Source of the DNA: Igneacidithiobacillus sp041146875
GTDB lineage: Bacteria > Pseudomonadota > Gammaproteobacteria > Acidithiobacillales > Acidithiobacillaceae
Direction of reading: 5' to 3'
Assembly (NCBI RefSeq): GCF_041146875.1
Contig: NZ_JBFRXP010000001.1
Location: 248,001 to 312,000, forward strand
DNA length: 64,000 nucleotides
The stretch's first letter is position 1. Every line of letters starts with the position of its first letter. The position numbers were made by a program, and so were the translations under genes. Under the pieces are notes generated by a model, which did no database searches, was not told the DNA's origin, and was given only the letters and a program-made list of their open reading frames with translations. Shown in pieces: positions 9,084 through 17,754 of this stretch.

Positions 9084-11585
9084 TTGCCCTCTGCCGCTTT
9101 CCTCACGGCGACACTCACGCAGCCGACATTTCCGCGCGCAGGAAGCATCAACCAACGTCTGCGCGGCTTTGCCCAAGAGAGCGACGATGTTCTGCAGGCT
9201 CTCTGGCAACAACTAGAGCCACCTGCGGGTTTGAGTCTGATCGCCGTCGGCGGCTATGGGCGTGGCATACTCTTTCCTTTTTCCGATCTCGACCTGCTCT
9301 TGTTGTGTCACCCGGACTGCAGTGCTGAAGACTTTGTGAGCCGTTTTTTGACTGCCCTGTGGGACCTTGGACAACAAATCGGCGCCTCCTTGCGCACGGT
9401 GGCGGAAACTCTGGATGCCGCGCGCGGCGATCTGACTATCGCTACCACTCTTCTGGAGTGCCGTTTTCTCGTTGGCGATGCGACACTTTGGAGCGACTTG
9501 CAGGCGCAGCTGCAGAACAGCCCTCCTTGGTCCATTAACGCCTTTTTTGCTGCCAAGGTAGCGGAACAGGAGGCACGCCATCGACGTTTTCGCGATACCG
9601 CTTACCACCTCGAACCGCAGATCAAGGATGGCCCGGGAGGCCTGCGTGACGTGCACCAGCTTCTCTGGTTTGCTGGGCGCATCTGGCAACGCCCGGAGCT
9701 TTCGGCCTTCACCCGATTGGGCATCATGGATGCGGCGGACTTGCGCCAGTTGCGCGCTGCGGAACGATTTATTGCCCAGGTACGGGTAGCCGTTCATCTG
9801 CGTAGCGGGCGTGCCGAGGATCGGCTACGGCTGGAATTGCAAGAACCTGTCGCCACTGATCTCGGCTTTACCGCTAGTCGCGGACGTAGTGCCGCTGAGC
9901 GCCTGATGCAAAGGCTCTACCAGTCTTTTGCCGAGATCCAGCGCCTTGCCGCCATCGTAGAAGAAGCGATCGCGCACTATCTGGCCACGGGAGAAATTCA
10001 CAGCAGCACCGTTGAGCTAGAGGAAGCGCCGAGCGCTCTGCTGCGTCATTGGATGCAACGTGCGAGCACCGGGCAGGATCTGCCTGCCCATGTACTTTGC
10101 GTGGCCAAACGCCAGAAAAGGCAATGGCAAACCACGCTTTTTTCCGACTCCGCGTTTCGCGCTGCCTTTTTGCAGGCCATCGTTGATCCTCTACGCGCGA
10201 GCCGCGTACTTAGTTGGCTGCACCGCGCTGGACTGCTGGGGCGCATATTACCCCCATTCCAGCGCATCAGCGGATTGATCCAGCACGATCTTTTTCATGT
10301 CTACACCGTCGATCAGCATACCTTGTTCCTGGTCGATCAACTCGCCGAGCTCTGGCATGACACCGAAACCCGTGCTTTACGCAATGCCTGGCGCGAAATC
10401 GATCAACCTGCCTATTTGATCCTTGCCGGGCTTTTTCACGACATTGGTAAAGGCCGCGGCGGCGATCATTCGGAAATTGGCGCGCATGAGTGGCGCAACT
10501 TCGCTCGGCGTTTGCAAATTCCCGAGAGCGAGCGGGCGCTAGTCGCTTGGCTGGTAGAAGAGCATTTGCAGATGTCTTCTACCTCGCAACGACGTGACCT
10601 GGATGATCCTGACACCATTAGACAATTTGCCCAGACGGTGGGCACACGCAAGCGCCTGGCCCACCTGTTTTTATTGACGGTAGCAGATATGCGCGCCACC
10701 AACCCCGATCTTTGGAATGACTGGAAGGCGAGCTTGCTCTATAAACTCTACGAGCGCGTGGACGCCTTTCTCGCCTCTGGCACCACCGCCGATGATCGGC
10801 TGGAGACCGCGCGCCGACGTATTGAAACCCTTGGTCGAGAGTTTCCCGACGAGCATCGCATTCGTTTGGAACGTTTGTGGCGCGCGCTACCGGCTGGGTA
10901 TTTTCTTCGTTATGACAGCGAGGAATTGCTCTGGCAAGCACACGAAATTATCCAGCGTGATGAAGAATATCGGGTGGCCATCCGTCGCCATCCGCATCAG
11001 GGCGAGCAAGTTTTTCTATTTGGACCGGATCGGCCGGGCTTGTTTCAAGATATCGCCGCCGTTCTCGACCGCCATTCGCTGAGCGTATTGGGTGCACGCA
11101 TCGATACCAGCGATAACGGCTTGGCCCTCGACACCTTTCACGTGCTCGACGAAACCCGCGCCTTTCAACGTTCTGTGCTTGCCCACGATGAACTCGCAGC
11201 CGAATTGCGTAACATGTTGAATCTTGGTGTACCCAGCGAGCCGCATTTCGGACTGCGTCACCGCGATGCCCGGCATCGCTTCTTCGCCAGCGTGCCCTTG
11301 CAACTGCGTCTGGATAACGATGCATTATTAGACGATACCCTCCTGGAAGTACAAGCCCCTGACCAAATGGGTTTACTCTATTGTGTCGGTGCGGTGATTG
11401 CTGGGCTCGGATTCAGTGTCGTCGGTGCCAAGGTCTCTACCTTTGGAGAACGTGTGGAAGATACCTTTTTCATCCGTAACGAGCGCGGAGAAAAACTGCG
11501 TCGGGGCGAGCGCCAAATCTTGCTGGCAACCCTGGAAGAGCGTTTGGCAGACCGGTTCCCCAACAAGAAAGCGAAAACCCATTGA
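9084..11585 (+). CDS. glnD: Bifunctional PII uridylyltransferase/uridylyl-removing enzyme GlnD
   Basis: Senses glutamine and uridylylates or deuridylylates PII proteins, thereby controlling NtrB/NtrC and glutamine synthetase. Visible parts are the nucleotidyltransferase motif GGYGRGILFPFSDLDLLLL (about residue 55), the linker DGPGGLRDVHQL, the HD hydrolase domain FHDIGKGRGGDHSEIGA (about residue 450), and two C-terminal ACT domains starting near 640 (GPDRPGLFQDIA) and 752 (APDQMGLLYCVG). The start is uncertain: a TTG at 9084, 12 nt after the map stop and preceded by GAGGA, is preferred, since a longer reading frame from 9000 would lie within map. Confidence 0.93.
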   Translation: MPSAAFLTATLTQPTFPRAGSINQRLRGFAQESDDVLQALWQQLEPPAGLSLIAVGGYGRGILFPFSDLDLLLLCHPDCSAEDFVSRFLTALWDLGQQIGASLRTVAETLDAARGDLTIATTLLECRFLVGDATLWSDLQAQLQNSPPWSINAFFAAKVAEQEARHRRFRDTAYHLEPQIKDGPGGLRDVHQLLWFAGRIWQRPELSAFTRLGIMDAADLRQLRAAERFIAQVRVAVHLRSGRAEDRLRLELQEPVATDLGFTASRGRSAAERLMQRLYQSFAEIQRLAAIVEEAIAHYLATGEIHSSTVELEEAPSALLRHWMQRASTGQDLPAHVLCVAKRQKRQWQTTLFSDSAFRAAFLQAIVDPLRASRVLSWLHRAGLLGRILPPFQRISGLIQHDLFHVYTVDQHTLFLVDQLAELWHDTETRALRNAWREIDQPAYLILAGLFHDIGKGRGGDHSEIGAHEWRNFARRLQIPESERALVAWLVEEHLQMSSTSQRRDLDDPDTIRQFAQTVGTRKRLAHLFLLTVADMRATNPDLWNDWKASLLYKLYERVDAFLASGTTADDRLETARRRIETLGREFPDEHRIRLERLWRALPAGYFLRYDSEELLWQAHEIIQRDEEYRVAIRRHPHQGEQVFLFGPDRPGLFQDIAAVLDRHSLSVLGARIDTSDNGLALDTFHVLDETRAFQRSVLAHDELAAELRNMLNLGVPSEPHFGLRHRDARHRFFASVPLQLRLDNDALLDDTLLEVQAPDQMGLLYCVGAVIAGLGFSVVGAKVSTFGERVEDTFFIRNERGEKLRRGERQILLATLEERLADRFPNKKAKTH

Positions 11586-12244
11586 TTAGTTCCCTCTTAC
11601 CTGCCCCCCAACGTCTGCCCGATCGCTGCCTCGCCCTGGCCGGAATGCTCCGCGCTGCCCTTGAGGTACAGGAAGTCGCGCGCCGCGGGCGCAGTGACAA
11701 TCATATCTTGCTCCTGAGCGTGCAAAGTATCCTGGCCATTGATGCTCAGGATAGCGTCGCCGCCTTGGCTGGCCTGGAGGGATTGCAGCGCGGCCTGCAG
11801 GCGCTCTGCCCCCTCTTGCACCGCGGACCAGGGCGGGCAGAAGAGGCAGAACTCCTGCGCTACACCATGTCATTGGCCAAGTTGAGCGGTCGTCTGCTCG
11901 CCAACCACAAGGCCTTTGAGCGAGTGCAGCGCGGTATCGAGCAGGCGCGCCGCCAAGTGGATCATTTCGCCGATCTCGTTCACCCCAGCGTCTTGGCAGG
12001 CCTAGCGGATACCTATGCCGAAGGTATAGGCACCCTCTCCCCGCGCATCATCGTATCGGGGGAGAGCCGTTTTCTGACGCGTGATGAGGACACAGCGCGG
12101 ATTCGCACCCTACTGCTAGGAGGCATTCGTGCTGGGGTGTTGTGGCGACAGTCGGGTGGCAAAATTTGGGGCGCGCTGCTTGAGCGGCAGAAGCTTTGTG
12201 AGTGCAGCCGCGACTATCTGCGTCAGTTACCCGGACATTCCTGA
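11582..12244 (+). CDS. hflD: High frequency lysogenization protein HflD homolog
   Basis: HflD in E. coli binds lambda CII and tethers it to the membrane; its normal cell role is poorly known. This 220-aa, mostly helical protein fits the family in length and pattern (TMSLAKLSGRLLANHKAF, QVDHFADLVHPSVLAGLADTYAEGIGTLSPRIIVSGE, IRTLLLGGIRAGVLWRQSGG). The TTG start overlaps the glnD TGA. In many proteobacteria hflD follows mnmA (trmU); here it follows glnD instead. Its 3' end overlaps the convergent glycosylase gene by 22 bp. Confidence 0.88.
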   Translation: MISSLLPAPQRLPDRCLALAGMLRAALEVQEVARRGRSDNHILLLSVQSILAIDAQDSVAALAGLEGLQRGLQALCPLLHRGPGRAEEAELLRYTMSLAKLSGRLLANHKAFERVQRGIEQARRQVDHFADLVHPSVLAGLADTYAEGIGTLSPRIIVSGESRFLTRDEDTARIRTLLLGGIRAGVLWRQSGGKIWGALLERQKLCECSRDYLRQLPGHS

Positions 12245-12915
12245 GTACGGCCAAAATCGCAACCTTCCACCAGTGGGCACTGCCTGCAGAGTGGGCGTCG
12301 TGGTCGACAAGTCCCTTTGCCCAGTTCTACCAGCAAGGCGTGCAATTCATTGCGCGCGGCGACATCTCCGGGCGATAGAGTTGACTCGATGGCACGCTGT
12401 AACGAGGCATATTTCACGTTATCTGCGATCCAGCCGAGACGAGTGGCGATACGCTTGGTGTAGGCGTCTACGACCATAATGGGAAGATGGAGGGCGTAGA
12501 GAAGGATCGAGTCGGCAGTCTCCTCTCCCACGCCATGCACGCGCAGCAGCTTCGCTCGTAGCTCTGGGATGGTTCCTTTGTCTCGCAGCGACTCGGGCAA
12601 GTCGGCACATCCCTCCTCCCGCAAAAAGGCACAGAGGGCGCGTAAGCGGCGCGTCTTGACCCGATAATAACCGGAGGGATGCAGGCACGTTTCCAGCTCC
12701 ATCTCGCCACTGGCCAGTATCGCTGGCACGGACAGGAGCTCCGCTGCGCGCAAGCGAGCGATGGCCTTTTCCACGTTGGTCCAGGCCGTATTTTGCGTGA
12801 GGATTGCGCCTACCATTACCTCAAATGAGGTTTCGGCAGGCCACCAGTGTTGCGCACCCCAGTGCGCGAGCAATTGCTGGTGCAACCAGGTCCAGTCGCC
12901 TGTCTGTTGTTTCAC
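12223..12915 (-). CDS. HhH-GPD DNA glycosylase with 4Fe-4S cluster, MagIII-like
   Basis: Base-excision repair glycosylase of the endonuclease III superfamily, 230 aa. The helix-hairpin-helix segment VHGVGEETADSILLYAL is followed by VVDAYTKRI with the catalytic Asp, and the C-terminal cysteines C-x6-C-x2-C-x5-C (CRPRRPLCRQCPLVEGC) bind an iron-sulfur cluster. The lysine that gives endonuclease III its lyase activity (GVGRK) is Glu here (GVGEE). This matches 3-methyladenine glycosylases of the MagIII group and suggests a monofunctional enzyme for alkylated bases. It overlaps rluB by 4 bp. Confidence 0.85.
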   Translation of the reverse strand: MKQQTGDWTWLHQQLLAHWGAQHWWPAETSFEVMVGAILTQNTAWTNVEKAIARLRAAELLSVPAILASGEMELETCLHPSGYYRVKTRRLRALCAFLREEGCADLPESLRDKGTIPELRAKLLRVHGVGEETADSILLYALHLPIMVVDAYTKRIATRLGWIADNVKYASLQRAIESTLSPGDVAARNELHALLVELGKGTCRPRRPLCRQCPLVEGCDFGRTQECPGN

Positions 12916-13739
12916 CGCCGCGTCGGGCTCCGCCGGCGACCGCGCGCCTCGCCTGAAGTTTTAGCTATGGGCGTGACACGTTTAGCTGGCTGTTCGCCTG
13001 GATCCTGCCACTCGATTTCTGCAAAAAGCAGAGCCCGATCCTCCTCAGGAAGTTCTTCAAAATAACCACTTTTCAAATGCCTGGGCATTTCGATGGGACC
13101 ATAGCGCACGCGAATCAGGCGGCTTACCGCCAAGTTCAAAGCGGTAAACATGCGCCGCACCTCGCGATTGCGCCCCTCCTCCAGGGTAACGTGATACCAG
13201 TGGTTTGCCCCTTCGCCACCGGCGTCTTCGATTTGCAGGAATTTTGCGAGCCCATCTTCCAGCTCCACCCCGGCGAGTAATTGCGCAATCTGTTCATCTG
13301 TCAGGCGACCAAGCACCCGCACTGCATATACACGCTGCAGTCCATAGCGTGGGTGCATCAGGCGATTGGCCAAATCTCCGTCATTGGTGAGCAGGAGCAG
13401 CCCTTCGGAATTCAGGTCCAGGCGCCCAACGGAGATCCAACGGCTGGCGCGCAGGCGCGGCAAGCGGTCAAACACCGAGGCCCGCCCTTCTGGATCCCGA
13501 CGGCTACAGATCTCTCCCGCCGGCTTGTGGTAGCGCAAAATTCGCAGCCGCCCCTGGGTCCAAGCGGGTACTTGCAATGGTTTGCCATCCACCAAAATTT
13601 GCACTTTATCGCCCACGCGATCGCCGAGTTTGGCAATTTGCCCGTTGACGCTGATGCGACCCGCGGCAATCCATTCCTCCAACGCGCGGCGCGATCCGAG
13701 TCCATAGCGCGCCAAGACCTTTTGCAGTTTTTCGTCCAT
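12912..13739 (-). CDS. rluB: 23S rRNA pseudouridine synthase, RsuA/RluB type
   Basis: Isomerises a uridine in 23S rRNA, position 2605 for E. coli RluB. An N-terminal S4 RNA-binding domain (EKLQKVLARYGLGSRRALEEWI) precedes the catalytic domain with SVGRLDLNSEGLLLLTNDGD, where the Asp is the nucleophile. ITEIHS-like features of other families are absent; EGRNREVRRMFTALNL closes the domain. The 275-aa length and basic tail fit RluB better than RsuA. It is the first gene of a two-gene unit with the glycosylase (ATGA overlap). In other bacteria rluB often follows scpA/scpB, which lie 1.5 kb away here, separated by sqr. Confidence 0.88.
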   Translation of the reverse strand: MDEKLQKVLARYGLGSRRALEEWIAAGRISVNGQIAKLGDRVGDKVQILVDGKPLQVPAWTQGRLRILRYHKPAGEICSRRDPEGRASVFDRLPRLRASRWISVGRLDLNSEGLLLLTNDGDLANRLMHPRYGLQRVYAVRVLGRLTDEQIAQLLAGVELEDGLAKFLQIEDAGGEGANHWYHVTLEEGRNREVRRMFTALNLAVSRLIRVRYGPIEMPRHLKSGYFEELPEEDRALLFAEIEWQDPGEQPAKRVTPIAKTSGEARGRRRSPTRR

Positions 13740-13761
13740 GCTTATCCTGCCTCCCGGCAGT

Positions 13762-13794
13762 AAAAATCGGCCCCACCACAGGGTGAGGCCGATT
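13762..13794 (-). terminator. Rho-independent terminator of sqr
   Basis: Read on the minus strand, a 13-bp stem (AATCGGCCTCACC paired with GGTGGGGCCGATT, one G-U pair, 4-nt loop) ends in a run of T. It lies 20-52 bp after the sqr stop and before the rluB start. It should end the sqr transcript and separate it from rluB. Confidence 0.87.
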
Positions 13795-13813
13795 GTAGAT
13801 GCTACTGAGTGGC

Positions 13814-15124
13814 TCAGGAAGCTTTGCGCTGCTCGACTTCCGTCTCTTCCTTGAGGCGGGTAATGCCCATCATCTTGAAGAGCACGCGCTCGTAAAAGGG
13901 TTCGGATACGCCCATCTTCATCTTGCGGATGAAGTATTTCTCGAAGGCGACCTTGGCCAGATGCACCCAGCGCCCGTAAGCAAAGATGTCCACCTTGCGC
14001 GGCCTGATCTGCGGCAGTGCGACGAAGGCAGCACCACGATCACCCATGTCGGCGAAACAGACGGCGTTCCAGGTACCCATGGTCTTGTCGCCTTTGCGAC
14101 CTTCGATATCGGCCTTGATGTTGTATACCGAGGCGCTAACCATGGACTCGATCATGTAGCCAGTCTTGGGCGCACCTGTCGGTACCGGAGTAGCCTCGAC
14201 CGGCGGGATGGCAATGGCGATGCCCACTGCATAGATGCTCGGGTACTTCTTGCTGCGCTGGTTGTCGTCGACGATAACGAAGCCGCCGGGGTTACAGAGG
14301 CCCTCGACATTTGCCACGGCAGGAATGCCGCGGAAAGCGGGAATCATCATGCCAAAGTTCACCGTCAGGGTGAATTCCTTGACCGTCTCACCCTTGTCAT
14401 TGACCTGGGTGATGGACATAACGCCATTTTCGACCTTGTTCACCTTGCAGTTGGTGTAGGCTTTGATGCCTTCTTCTTCGAGGCCCTTGGTCAAAATGCC
14501 GGTGGAATCGCCAACGCCAGATATGCCCAAGTGACCGATATACGGCTCGCTGGTCACGAAGGAGAAAGACGGAATTTTATCGCGCATGCCGCGCTTCTTG
14601 AGATCCGAGGCGACGATCATGGCGTACTCGTAGGCCGGCCCGAAGCAGCTGGCGCCAGCCATGGCACCAATGACAACAGGGCCAGGATTGTCGAGCAATT
14701 CTTGATACTTGCCATAGGCAAGCTCGGCGTGATCGGTAGTGCAGACCGACTGCAGCGGCCCTTCATGAGGATCAGAACCAGGCACCAACTCAAAAGCCAG
14801 ACGTGGGCCGGTCGCGATCATTAAGTAGTCGTAATGGACAGTGCTACCATCTGCCAGGGTGATGATCTGCGCTTCTGCGTCGATCTTCTCGGCACTTTTG
14901 GCGATGAATTTGATGCCACGGCGTTCCACGTAGGGCTGAATAGGAAAGGTGATATCTTCGCGCTTGGACCAGCCAACGCCCAGCCACGGGTTGGAAGGCA
15001 CAAATTGGAAATAGTCGTTGCTGCTGATTAGGGTGACTTCGTGTCCAGCCCCAAGCGCGTGCTTCATTTCATACGCGGCGGGCATGCCACCGGTGCCTGC
15101 ACCCAGAATAACTACATGTGCCAT
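13814..15124 (-). CDS. sqr: Sulfide:quinone oxidoreductase
   Basis: Peripheral membrane flavoprotein that oxidises sulfide to polysulfide or sulfur and passes electrons to the quinone pool. The 436-aa product begins with the FAD-binding VILGAGTGGMPAAYEM. The three redox cysteines fall at Cys128 (QSVCTT), Cys160 (GASCFGP) and Cys356 (NAVCFAD), the same numbers as in the A. ferrooxidans enzyme. The C-terminal amphipathic region (FEKYFIRKMKMGVSEPFYERVLFKMMG) fits membrane attachment. The ATG at 15124 follows GAGGAG with good spacing; the longer form from 15139 is unlikely. It stands alone, with its own promoter candidate and a strong terminator. Confidence 0.97.
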   Translation of the reverse strand: MAHVVILGAGTGGMPAAYEMKHALGAGHEVTLISSNDYFQFVPSNPWLGVGWSKREDITFPIQPYVERRGIKFIAKSAEKIDAEAQIITLADGSTVHYDYLMIATGPRLAFELVPGSDPHEGPLQSVCTTDHAELAYGKYQELLDNPGPVVIGAMAGASCFGPAYEYAMIVASDLKKRGMRDKIPSFSFVTSEPYIGHLGISGVGDSTGILTKGLEEEGIKAYTNCKVNKVENGVMSITQVNDKGETVKEFTLTVNFGMMIPAFRGIPAVANVEGLCNPGGFVIVDDNQRSKKYPSIYAVGIAIAIPPVEATPVPTGAPKTGYMIESMVSASVYNIKADIEGRKGDKTMGTWNAVCFADMGDRGAAFVALPQIRPRKVDIFAYGRWVHLAKVAFEKYFIRKMKMGVSEPFYERVLFKMMGITRLKEETEVEQRKAS

Positions 15125-15205
15125 GGTCTTGCTCCTCAATTCTGCCCATCCAAGAATCGTACTGTCTGCGAAAAGGATTATTTCATCTTCTCAGCTTCCG
15201 CGTGC

Positions 15206-15234
15206 AATATTGATCAGGCCGAGCCCGTAGTCAA
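15206..15234 (-). promoter_or_regulatory. Candidate sigma-70 promoter of sqr
   Basis: On the minus strand TTGACT (15234-15229) is separated by 17 bp from AATATT (15211-15206), leaving about 75 nt of leader before the sqr start. It is the best -35/-10 pair in the 150-bp gap between scpB and sqr. Support is by motif only. Confidence 0.45.
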
Positions 15235-15274
15235 ATCAGCACTTTCTAATCTTTTCATCATATTTGCTTATGAT

Positions 15275-15796
15275 TCATGACACCACGGATTCCTGATGCC
15301 AATCGATATCGGGCAGACCGCCAAGGCTGGAAATGCCAAAATGTCGCAAAAATTCTGCTGTCGTGCCCCACAACGCCGGTCGCCCCGGTCCATCGCGATG
15401 GCCTTTGATTTCAATCCAAGCAAAGTCCTGAAGCTGCTGCATAATGCCGCTACCAATGGCAACTCCGCGCCAATGCTCAATTTCGGGGCGCGTAATCGGC
15501 TGCTGATAGGCAATGATGGCGAGGGTTTCCAGCAGTGCCTTGCGCAATGGACGCGGCTTTTCGAGCTGCAAGTCTTCCAGCAGATGAAGATAACGCGGAC
15601 GCAGGCGAGCCTGATACTGCCCCGCTTGTGCGACGATCTCCAGTGGTCCCCAGCCCTCGGCGCAGAGCGCGCCGAGGGCCGCACGCCACTGCGGATGATC
15701 GCTGGCAAGCAGTTCCTCTAGCCCCGCGTCACTGATGCCTTCTTCCTGTAATAGCAGGATAGCAAGTAGGAGATCGCGCAGAGGGTCTTCAATCAT
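15275..15796 (-). CDS. scpB: Segregation and condensation protein B
   Basis: Winged-helix kleisin-associated subunit of the SMC-ScpAB condensin. The 173-aa protein has the typical LRDLLLAILLLQEEGIS start and the core block KALLETLAIIAYQQPITRPEIEHWRG, followed by GRPALWGTTAEFLRHFGI. It is the last gene of the operon; its start overlaps the scpA end by 8 bp, so translation of the two subunits is probably coupled. No smc gene is present in the window. Confidence 0.94.
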   Translation of the reverse strand: MIEDPLRDLLLAILLLQEEGISDAGLEELLASDHPQWRAALGALCAEGWGPLEIVAQAGQYQARLRPRYLHLLEDLQLEKPRPLRKALLETLAIIAYQQPITRPEIEHWRGVAIGSGIMQQLQDFAWIEIKGHRDGPGRPALWGTTAEFLRHFGISSLGGLPDIDWHQESVVS

Positions 15797-16565
15797 CCTC
15801 GTTGGCCTCCACGGCGCTCACCCACCAAGTATTTCCCTGCCAAAGCAAATGCAGGGCGCGTTGGCGCAGCAGTTCGAGGATGGCAAGCAGGTTCAGGCCC
15901 AGTTGTAGGCGATCGCGCTGTGTCGGCAGGGTGTCACGGAAATGTAAGGGGCTGGCAGCCAAACGACAGCGTTGCAATACGTCGAGGATGCGCTGCCGCA
16001 AATCAAAGGCGCGCTGCGGCGCTGGCGCCCGTGTCCGCTTTTGGCGTCGACGCTGCCAGATCTGCTGTAACACCCCTGACAGTTGCGCTGCCGAAAGCGG
16101 GGGCGGAGTAACCGGCAAGGTATCGTGCGCCAGCGGCGCCGGCAGCAGAAAATCCTGCCCCGCACGTGGCAAGCTCGCTAGTGCCGCCGCCTCAGCTTGC
16201 ACCTGCGCAAGCATAGCGAGGCGCTGCGCCAGCTCTTCGCGCGGATCAATCGTCTCGCCCTCCTCCGCTGGAGGCAAGGGTAGGAGCATGCGCGCTTTGA
16301 TTTCTGCCAGCCACGCGGCCATTAGCAAGTAGTCAGCCGCAAGTTCCAGATTTTGTTTTCGCGCCTGCTCCAGGTAGCGGAGATACTGCCGCGTCACCTC
16401 CGCCACCGGGATGTTGCGAATATCCATGCGGCTACGACGAATCAACCAGAGCAGCAGATCGAGGGGGCCGCTGAACTGATCAAGGAAAACCTCTAGCGCA
16501 TCCGGCGGAATATAGAGCCCGTCGGGAATGCGCTGCTCAGCTAGCGCTTCAGGACTAGCCGCCAT
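15789..16565 (-). CDS. scpA: Segregation and condensation protein A
   Basis: Kleisin subunit that bridges SMC heads and binds ScpB; needed for chromosome compaction and segregation. The N-terminal FSGPLDLLLWLIRRSRMDIRNIPVAEVTRQYL is the kleisin signature, followed by AADYLLMAAWLAEIKARMLLP. The C-terminal winged helix (FRDTLPTQRDRLQLGLNLLAILELLRQRAL) contacts SMC. Length is 258 aa. It overlaps trpS upstream by 11 bp and scpB downstream by 8 bp. Confidence 0.94.
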   Translation of the reverse strand: MAASPEALAEQRIPDGLYIPPDALEVFLDQFSGPLDLLLWLIRRSRMDIRNIPVAEVTRQYLRYLEQARKQNLELAADYLLMAAWLAEIKARMLLPLPPAEEGETIDPREELAQRLAMLAQVQAEAAALASLPRAGQDFLLPAPLAHDTLPVTPPPLSAAQLSGVLQQIWQRRRQKRTRAPAPQRAFDLRQRILDVLQRCRLAASPLHFRDTLPTQRDRLQLGLNLLAILELLRQRALHLLWQGNTWWVSAVEANEDD

Positions 16566-17754
16566 CCAGCCCCATTACCTCGCGCACCCGAGCCAGGGTC
16601 TGCTCGGCCCGCGTCCGCGCCTTTTCTGCGCCGTGCGCCGCGATCTCGCGCAAACGCTGCGGCTGTGCTGCCCAGTCTTCGGCGCGTTCGCGAATTGGCG
16701 CTTGCTCTTCCAACACCTTTTCCACCAACGCATTCTTGCAGTCAACACAACCAATGCCAGCGCTGCGACAACCCTCCATCACCCAGGCACGTGTTTCGGT
16801 ACTGGAATAGACTTGATGAAAGGGCCAGACGGGACAACGCTCGGGTTCGCCAGGGTCGTGTCGCCCGACCCGAGCAGGATCGGTGGGCATGGTAAGCAGT
16901 TTTTTGCGCACTGCCTCGGGCTCTTCGCGCAGACCAATAGCGTTGCCGTAGGACTTGCTCATCTTGCGCCCATCCAGCCCCGGCATCTTCGCGGCTTCGG
17001 TAAGCAGCGCCTTGGGCTCGATAAGGATCGTCCGCCCCTTGCCCTCTAGCATAGCGAGGAGAAGGATGCGCGTTGTCTCATTGATGCTGGCAGCGCCGTG
17101 CAGAATTTCGCGCGCCTGGGCAATAGCGGCTTCGTCCCCCTCTTGCTGATAGCGCTCCTGCAAACGCTGGTATTGCTGCTTCAGCTTTTTGCCGAGTGCA
17201 CGCAAGCCCGCCTCAGCGGCTTCGGCGTCTGCCGTGCTGCGTCCATAAAGGCTGTTGAAACGACGCGCCAGCTCGCGGCAGATTTCCAGGTGGGCTACCT
17301 GATCGGCGCCCACCGGTACCCAGGCAGCGTCGTAGAGCAGAATATCGGCACTCATTAGCGCCGGATAGCCAAGGAAACCAAAGGTGGCAAGATCACGGTC
17401 GCGCAGCTGTTCCTGCTGGTCCTTAAAGGTCGGGACGCGCTCCAGCCAGGATAGGGGAGTCAGCATGCCGAGCAAGAGTGCCAGTTCGGCATGCTGCGGA
17501 ATCCAGCTCTGCACAAAAAGGGTGGCTTTTTCCGGCTCGAGCCCTACCGCTAGCCACTCGACCAACAGTTCCCAGGTCGACTGGCGAATTCCTTCGGGGT
17601 GCTCATAGTGAGTGGTGAGGGCGTGCAGGTCCGCCACAAAGAAAAAGCTCTCGTGCTCGTTTTGCAAGCGCAACCAGTTCTTTAAGACACCATGGTAATG
17701 ACCGAGATGCAATCGCCCTGTAGGACGCATGCCGGAAACAACGGTGGTACTCAT
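16555..17754 (-). CDS. trpS: Tryptophanyl-tRNA synthetase
   Basis: Class I aminoacyl-tRNA synthetase charging tRNA-Trp. The 399-aa protein starts with VVSGMRPTGRLHLGHYHG, containing the HIGH-type motif, and carries the KMSKS loop as GRKMSKSYGN near residue 237. It is longer than the 330-aa E. coli type, with extra sequence around EPERCPVWPFHQVYSS and GCRSAGIGCVDCKNALVEKV, a layout shared by many proteobacterial and archaeal-like bacterial TrpRS. The start ATG overlaps the stop of the upstream M50 gene (ATGA). Confidence 0.95.
   Translation of the reverse strand: MSTTVVSGMRPTGRLHLGHYHGVLKNWLRLQNEHESFFFVADLHALTTHYEHPEGIRQSTWELLVEWLAVGLEPEKATLFVQSWIPQHAELALLLGMLTPLSWLERVPTFKDQQEQLRDRDLATFGFLGYPALMSADILLYDAAWVPVGADQVAHLEICRELARRFNSLYGRSTADAEAAEAGLRALGKKLKQQYQRLQERYQQEGDEAAIAQAREILHGAASINETTRILLLAMLEGKGRTILIEPKALLTEAAKMPGLDGRKMSKSYGNAIGLREEPEAVRKKLLTMPTDPARVGRHDPGEPERCPVWPFHQVYSSTETRAWVMEGCRSAGIGCVDCKNALVEKVLEEQAPIRERAEDWAAQPQRLREIAAHGAEKARTRAEQTLARVREVMGLDGG

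Noticed and set aside
13799..14824. Long plus-strand open frame (341 codons) opposite sqr
   Set aside because: It mirrors the GC-skewed codons of sqr; the sqr reading has all catalytic residues, so this is a shadow.
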